A stretch of DNA of 64,000 nt from Bacillus_I endophytica_A (lineage in GTDB: Bacteria > Bacillota > Bacilli > Bacillales > Bacillaceae_H): contig NZ_JALAMS010000015.1 in the NCBI RefSeq assembly GCF_026790145.1, forward strand, positions 62,001 through 126,000, given 5' to 3'. The position numbers and the translations under genes were made by a program. Every line of letters begins with the position of its first letter. The stretch's first letter is position 1. The notes under the pieces are model-generated. The model searched no databases. It was not told where the DNA came from and was given only the letters and a program-made list of their open reading frames with translations. Positions 60,298-64,000 of the stretch are shown piece after piece.

Positions 60298-61656
60298 TTA
60301 GTTTACATTTACATTGGAATCTGTGCTTGTTAAATCCTCTAACTGGCGCTCTTCTTTATACTTCTGAACATCCCACATTTTAAGAAATGGGAAATAGATT
60401 AAGAAAGCTACAACCATGTTCACTACTTGAATAACAGCACCCGAGACTTTCCCACCAGTTGCGAGATAACCGCTTAAAATAGGCGGTGTTGTCCATGGCA
60501 CAGCAATTCCTGCAGGTTTTGCAACAAGACCTGTTTGCATAGATACGTAAGTGATGACGACAAGAACAACCGGTGTCAGAATAAATGGCACTATCATTAA
60601 TGGATTTAGAACAACTGGCATTCCAAAGATAACTGGCTCATTAATGTTGAAAATTCCTGGTCCTGTTGAAAGTCTCCCAAGCTGCTTCATTTGCTGACTT
60701 CTTGCAAATAAAATCATCGCCACAACAAGGGTAAATGTTGCTCCAGAACCACCCATATTAATCCATACGTCCATAAACTGTTTTGTTACGATATTTGGAA
60801 TCTCTGTTCCGTTTTGAAAAGCAAGGCGGTTTTCATCCATAAATGAATACCAAATAGGATCCATTACCCCTCCAACAATTGTTGCACCGTGAAGGCCACA
60901 AACCCATAAAAGCTGTTGAAGCAGTACTGCAATCACTGTTCCAACAAGTCCACCACCAAGGGCGCCAAGGGGTTCTTGCAAAAGTTGATTTACAATATTA
61001 TGAACGCTTTCAAAAGATGTATTCTCAATGACAAGTCGAACAATCCAAACAAGGGTAATGATAATAAAACCGGGTATAAGAGCGACAAATGATTTACTTA
61101 CCGCTGGCGGAACTCCGTCAGGCATTTTAATCACAATGTTTCGCTGAATAATGAAGCGATATATTTCTGTAGAGACAAGAGCTAAGATCATGGCTACGAA
61201 GAGACCTTTACTTCCTAAAAGAGCTACTGGAATACCGCCTGTAACTTCAATCCCAGCCTCGCTTCCAGGTGGTGTATATAAGAAACTATATGGTGTTGCA
61301 AGCAGAAAAGCAGATACAGAAATGGCGCCTGCACTCAACGCATCAACGCCATATTTTTCTGCAAGTCTGTAAGCAATTCCAAAAGAGGCAATAAGCGCCA
61401 TAATATCAAAAGTAGCACTTACAGGATAGCCAAGCTTTGTTGCCCAGCTTTCTCCAAATGTCTTCTCCATAAAGTTTAAATACCCTTCAACAGGGAAGTT
61501 CGCTAAAATAAGAAACAGTGATCCAATAATTAGAAGTGGCATTGTTAAAATTAAACCGTCACGCAATGCTTGCAAATGCCTTTGTCCAGCTACTTTACCT
61601 GCAACAACCATTACCTTATCTTCTAAGAACCGATTGAACTTACTCATCTCTTTCAC
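60298..61656 (-). CDS. licC: PTS lichenan/cellobiose-specific EIIC
   Basis: Membrane channel for beta-glucoside oligomers released from lichenan or cellulose, 452 aa with about ten membrane segments. Seen: GQRHLQALRDGLILTMPLLIIGS at the start, INEPVIFGMPVVLNPLMIVPF (the substrate-binding NEP motif) and VPWTTPPILSGYLATGG. It lies between licB and licA. Confidence 0.94.
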   Translation of the reverse strand: MKEMSKFNRFLEDKVMVVAGKVAGQRHLQALRDGLILTMPLLIIGSLFLILANFPVEGYLNFMEKTFGESWATKLGYPVSATFDIMALIASFGIAYRLAEKYGVDALSAGAISVSAFLLATPYSFLYTPPGSEAGIEVTGGIPVALLGSKGLFVAMILALVSTEIYRFIIQRNIVIKMPDGVPPAVSKSFVALIPGFIIITLVWIVRLVIENTSFESVHNIVNQLLQEPLGALGGGLVGTVIAVLLQQLLWVCGLHGATIVGGVMDPIWYSFMDENRLAFQNGTEIPNIVTKQFMDVWINMGGSGATFTLVVAMILFARSQQMKQLGRLSTGPGIFNINEPVIFGMPVVLNPLMIVPFILTPVVLVVITYVSMQTGLVAKPAGIAVPWTTPPILSGYLATGGKVSGAVIQVVNMVVAFLIYFPFLKMWDVQKYKEERQLEDLTSTDSNVNVN

Positions 61657-61667
61657 CCCTTCTAAGA

Positions 61668-61973
61668 TTAGCTATTAACTAAACTTGCAGCTGTTTTCAA
61701 TACCTCTGCTCCATTGCAAGTACCATAGTGAACAGGATTGATAGCTGCCACTGGGATACTTTTTTCTTCTCCAAGCTTCTTCATTTGTGGCAAAAGATAG
61801 CGAACTTGTGGACCTAGTAGAAGAACATCTGCTTCATCAATATGGTTTTTAACTGAGTCAGCACTTACAGCCCAGATTTTATATTTTTTTCCTTCATTTT
61901 TTGCGTGGTTCTCCATTTTTGTAACAAGTAGACTTGTAGACATTCCTGCTGCACAACATAATAAAATATTCAT
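61668..61973 (-). CDS. licB: PTS lichenan/cellobiose-specific EIIB
   Basis: 101 aa. The phosphocysteine loop NILLCCAAGMSTSLLV lies at residues 2-17. It takes phosphate from LicA and gives it to the sugar during transport by LicC. GGGGGA precedes the ATG. First gene of the operon, directly after the cre-containing control region. Confidence 0.94.
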   Translation of the reverse strand: MNILLCCAAGMSTSLLVTKMENHAKNEGKKYKIWAVSADSVKNHIDEADVLLLGPQVRYLLPQMKKLGEEKSIPVAAINPVHYGTCNGAEVLKTAASLVNS

Positions 61974-62021
61974 TTTTGTTTCCCCCTTGGATTCTTTTAA
62001 TTTTCTTATCTTAAGATTAAT

Positions 62022-62037
62022 ATGAAAACGCTTTCAT
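62022..62037 (-). promoter_or_regulatory. cre site (CcpA operator) of the lic operon
   Basis: ATGAAAACGCTTTCAT is a perfect match to the catabolite-responsive element WTGNAANCGNWNNCW and a complete palindrome. It stands about 50 nt before licB and overlaps the likely -35 region, so CcpA with HPr-Ser-P would repress the operon when glucose is present. Confidence 0.92.
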
Positions 62038-62040
62038 ATC

Positions 62041-62081
62041 CACTCATAAAATTTCCGTAGCTAACGGAAATTTTATGAGTG
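62041..62081. promoter_or_regulatory. 18-bp perfect inverted repeat between licR and licB; candidate LicR operator or licR terminator
   Basis: CACTCATAAAATTTCCGT (62041-62058) and its exact complement (62064-62081) flank AGCTA. It includes the licR stop codon TAA at 62075-62073. It has no T run on the outer side, so it is weak as a terminator, while its place just upstream of cre and the promoter suits an activator site. Both uses are possible. Confidence 0.65.
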
Positions 62082-64000
62082 TGAAGAACACAAAAAGAGA
62101 ACGTTCATAAACTCTTTATATGTTTTACACTTCAAAAGTTTTTGTACAAGATGTGGATTGTTTACAATCTCAATGAGAAACTCATACATTTCCTTTAAAT
62201 CTTGATTGCTCTCTTTTTCAACGTTCAAAAGGCAAATAAACTGTGCAAATTCCTCTCCCCATTTAATTGGCTTGTCTAGTAAAACAATCGTCCAAAAGGT
62301 GGAATCTGTATACGGCTGGATTGGATGAGGAATTGCAACAAGATTTCCAAAACTTGTGGCGGAAATTTCTTCGCGCTCCATTACCGAGTTAACAAAAGAA
62401 GAAGGAACAAATGCTTTCTTTTCTAATTCACAAGCTAAAAAATGGATAACATCCTTCCTATTCTCAAACGTCCGATTAAAAAAGATAAGGTCTTCCTTTA
62501 TAAATTGAGCGATTTGATGTTTGTTTTTCCTTATCGTCTTTTCAATTTTGTTTAAATCTTCTACACCTAAAATAGATTTCACTTGCACAACCGGAATAGA
62601 AGCCGTTTCAATCGGAATTGTACTAATTACAAAATCTAAAGAATGCAGTGACATTTCAGAAAGCCGATAATATTCTGTTGTTCCCACAATCTCTAATTCA
62701 TGACCAAATTCTTTACGAAGCTTATATTCTAGCAATTTAGCACTTCCCAAGCCAGATGCACATACAATCACACACCTTTTCCGCCTAACTTTCATACTTT
62801 TTCTTTCCAACGCTCCCCCAATATGAAGAGCTAAATAGCCTATTTCTTCTTCCGTACTATCAATCTTATATTTTGATTTCAACACTGAACCGGCTACAAC
62901 TCCTCCTTCAAATGCAAGTGGATAATTTGCTTTAATTTCTGCAAGAAGAGGATTTCTTAAATTCATTCCATATTTGTGCCGATTTAAAAACGGTTTTAAG
63001 TGAAGACATAGGCCAAGAAGTAGTTCTTCATCATGCTGCAGATCAAGTTTCAATTCTTCATCTATCGCTTGTAATAATTCCCGAGCAAGCTGATACATTT
63101 CTTGATTTACTAACTCTTTTACACTAACTCCTTGTTTTTTAGAATGAGAAATCAACTTTGTTCCTAAAAGGTGAAGAGCAACATACAGAATTTCATGCTG
63201 TGGAAAAGGAAGCCCAAAGTGTTTTTCAAGCTCTTTGACAATGCATGTTGCAACTTCATATTCCTTGCTTTCCTTAATTGAAGAAAACTCCTCAATATAG
63301 AAAGAAGCATAGTTTCCAGCCTGAATTCGTTTGTAAGAGATTAACAAGTGAACAACAAGATTATTTAGTGACAAATCGGACAGAATAATTTGCTGTTTAT
63401 TTATTTCCTCAATCATAATGCATCGCACAACTGAAATTTCCTGTTCTGCAAAGATTGCTCCAAGATGCTCGTTTACCTCTTTTGATAGAGAGCGTCGGTT
63501 AAAAATATATTCAGACATGCAAAACCTAATTTTCACTTCCTCTCCTTCTACTTTTAATCCGTAATTGGGTTTTTGAAGAAAGACAAGGTTATAAAACTCA
63601 AGACGCTTCTTTACTTCCTTTAAATCCCCTTGCACAGTCGAACGACTAACATAAAGTTCGTGAGCTAAATCTTCTAATTTTATGTACTGATGAGTAAGAA
63701 GCAAGCGTTTTATAATATACACAACTCTTTCTTCTTTTGATTCAGGTCTTTCCGTTGTTACAATCATATCTTCAGCTGAGACTTTTCTCATTAATTCTTG
63801 AAACTTTTCCTGGTTTTTAACACTAAGAGCATATCCTTTTCCACGAATCGATTGAATGTCAATCTCATAGTGATGAAGATCTTCGTTCAATAATTTAATA
63901 TCATTGCGAATTGTCCGAGAAGTAACCCCAACTTTTTTGGCTAATTCATCACTTGTAATAAAAGAAGAGCTTGCAAGCATATAGCGTAAAATCCGTCTTT
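62073..64000 (-). CDS. licR: LicR, PRD-containing transcriptional activator of the lic operon (5' end outside window)
   Basis: The open frame continues past base 64,000 (RRILRY before the first internal Met), so the true start is outside. Domains in order: DeoR/Mga-type helix-turn-helix (SDELAKKVGVTSRTIRNDIKLL), two PTS regulation domains with conserved histidines, an EIIB-like domain with VIVCASGLGSAKL, and an EIIA-like domain with GNLVAIPHPIQP. HPr phosphorylation activates, and LicB/LicA phosphorylation inhibits, such proteins. It is upstream of and co-directional with licBCAH. Confidence 0.93.
   Translation of the reverse strand, partial: RRILRYMLASSSFITSDELAKKVGVTSRTIRNDIKLLNEDLHHYEIDIQSIRGKGYALSVKNQEKFQELMRKVSAEDMIVTTERPESKEERVVYIIKRLLLTHQYIKLEDLAHELYVSRSTVQGDLKEVKKRLEFYNLVFLQKPNYGLKVEGEEVKIRFCMSEYIFNRRSLSKEVNEHLGAIFAEQEISVVRCIMIEEINKQQIILSDLSLNNLVVHLLISYKRIQAGNYASFYIEEFSSIKESKEYEVATCIVKELEKHFGLPFPQHEILYVALHLLGTKLISHSKKQGVSVKELVNQEMYQLARELLQAIDEELKLDLQHDEELLLGLCLHLKPFLNRHKYGMNLRNPLLAEIKANYPLAFEGGVVAGSVLKSKYKIDSTEEEIGYLALHIGGALERKSMKVRRKRCVIVCASGLGSAKLLEYKLRKEFGHELEIVGTTEYYRLSEMSLHSLDFVISTIPIETASIPVVQVKSILGVEDLNKIEKTIRKNKHQIAQFIKEDLIFFNRTFENRKDVIHFLACELEKKAFVPSSFVNSVMEREEISATSFGNLVAIPHPIQPYTDSTFWTIVLLDKPIKWGEEFAQFICLLNVEKESNQDLKEMYEFLIEIVNNPHLVQKLLKCKTYKEFMNVLFLCSSHS

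Noticed and set aside
62041..62081. The licR-licB inverted repeat as a transposon end or attachment site
   Set aside because: It is a single hairpin between adjacent operon genes with no transposase, no target duplication and intact gene order.

Overview
The window comes from a low-GC, endospore-forming member of the Bacillaceae (Bacillus/Priestia-like). Sporulation and germination genes (spoIVA, spmAB, dacB, sleB-ypeB, a YjcZ-like microprotein), menaquinone-7 type prenyl synthesis (hepS-menG-hepT), the TRAP protein gene mtrB and a gene order close to the Bacillus subtilis aroE-to-ypuA segment all support this. I cannot name the species from sequence reading alone. Almost everything is on the minus strand. 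I saw no rRNA, tRNA, insertion sequence, prophage or CRISPR.

Region 1 (1-10,888, minus) is the aromatic supraoperon, in transcription order aroC, aroB, then a new promoter and leader, trpE-D-C-F-B-A, hisC, tyrA and the first codons of aroA. The leader carries eleven (G/T)AG triplets, an antiterminator/terminator pair and a hairpin over the trpE ribosome binding site. The gene for the protein that reads it, mtrB (TRAP), lies about 7 kb away with folE. aroH (chorismate mutase), expected between aroB and trpE, is absent, as is trpG.

Region 2 (11,055-26,743) holds a cheR broken by one in-frame amber codon, ndk, the hepS-menG-hepT cluster, mtrB-folE, hbs, spoIVA, yphF, yphE, gpsA, der, yphA, ypzI (plus), fni, an S1-domain protein, plsC and cmk.

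Region 3 (26,791-41,713) holds the small gene ypfB (TTG start), the PilZ gene ypfA, ypeB-sleB, prsW, an asparaginase (plus), ypdA, gudB, mecB/ypbH, a MerR/B12-binding regulator of the CarH/LitR light-sensor type with a candidate operator of three 11-bp repeats, ypbG, ypbF, a CPBP protein, a RecQ helicase, ypbB and ferredoxin (plus).

Region 4 (41,750-53,372) holds an FMN riboswitch with ribU, an M23/LysM peptidase, sigX without its usual anti-sigma gene rsiX, resABC and resDE for cytochrome c maturation and redox control, rluB, spmA-spmB and dacB with a sigma-E-type promoter.

Region 5 (53,499-64,000) holds ypuI, scpA-scpB, a 30-residue YjcZ-like protein, ypuF, an orphan ribT, ppiB, ypuA (with an ECF-type promoter), and a beta-glucoside PTS operon licBCAH with its activator licR, which runs off the right edge. 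A perfect cre site and an 18-bp inverted repeat lie between licR and licB.

The most rewarding places to look are the CarH/LitR-like regulator and its operator, the trp leader, the broken cheR, sigX without rsiX, and the licR-licB control region.
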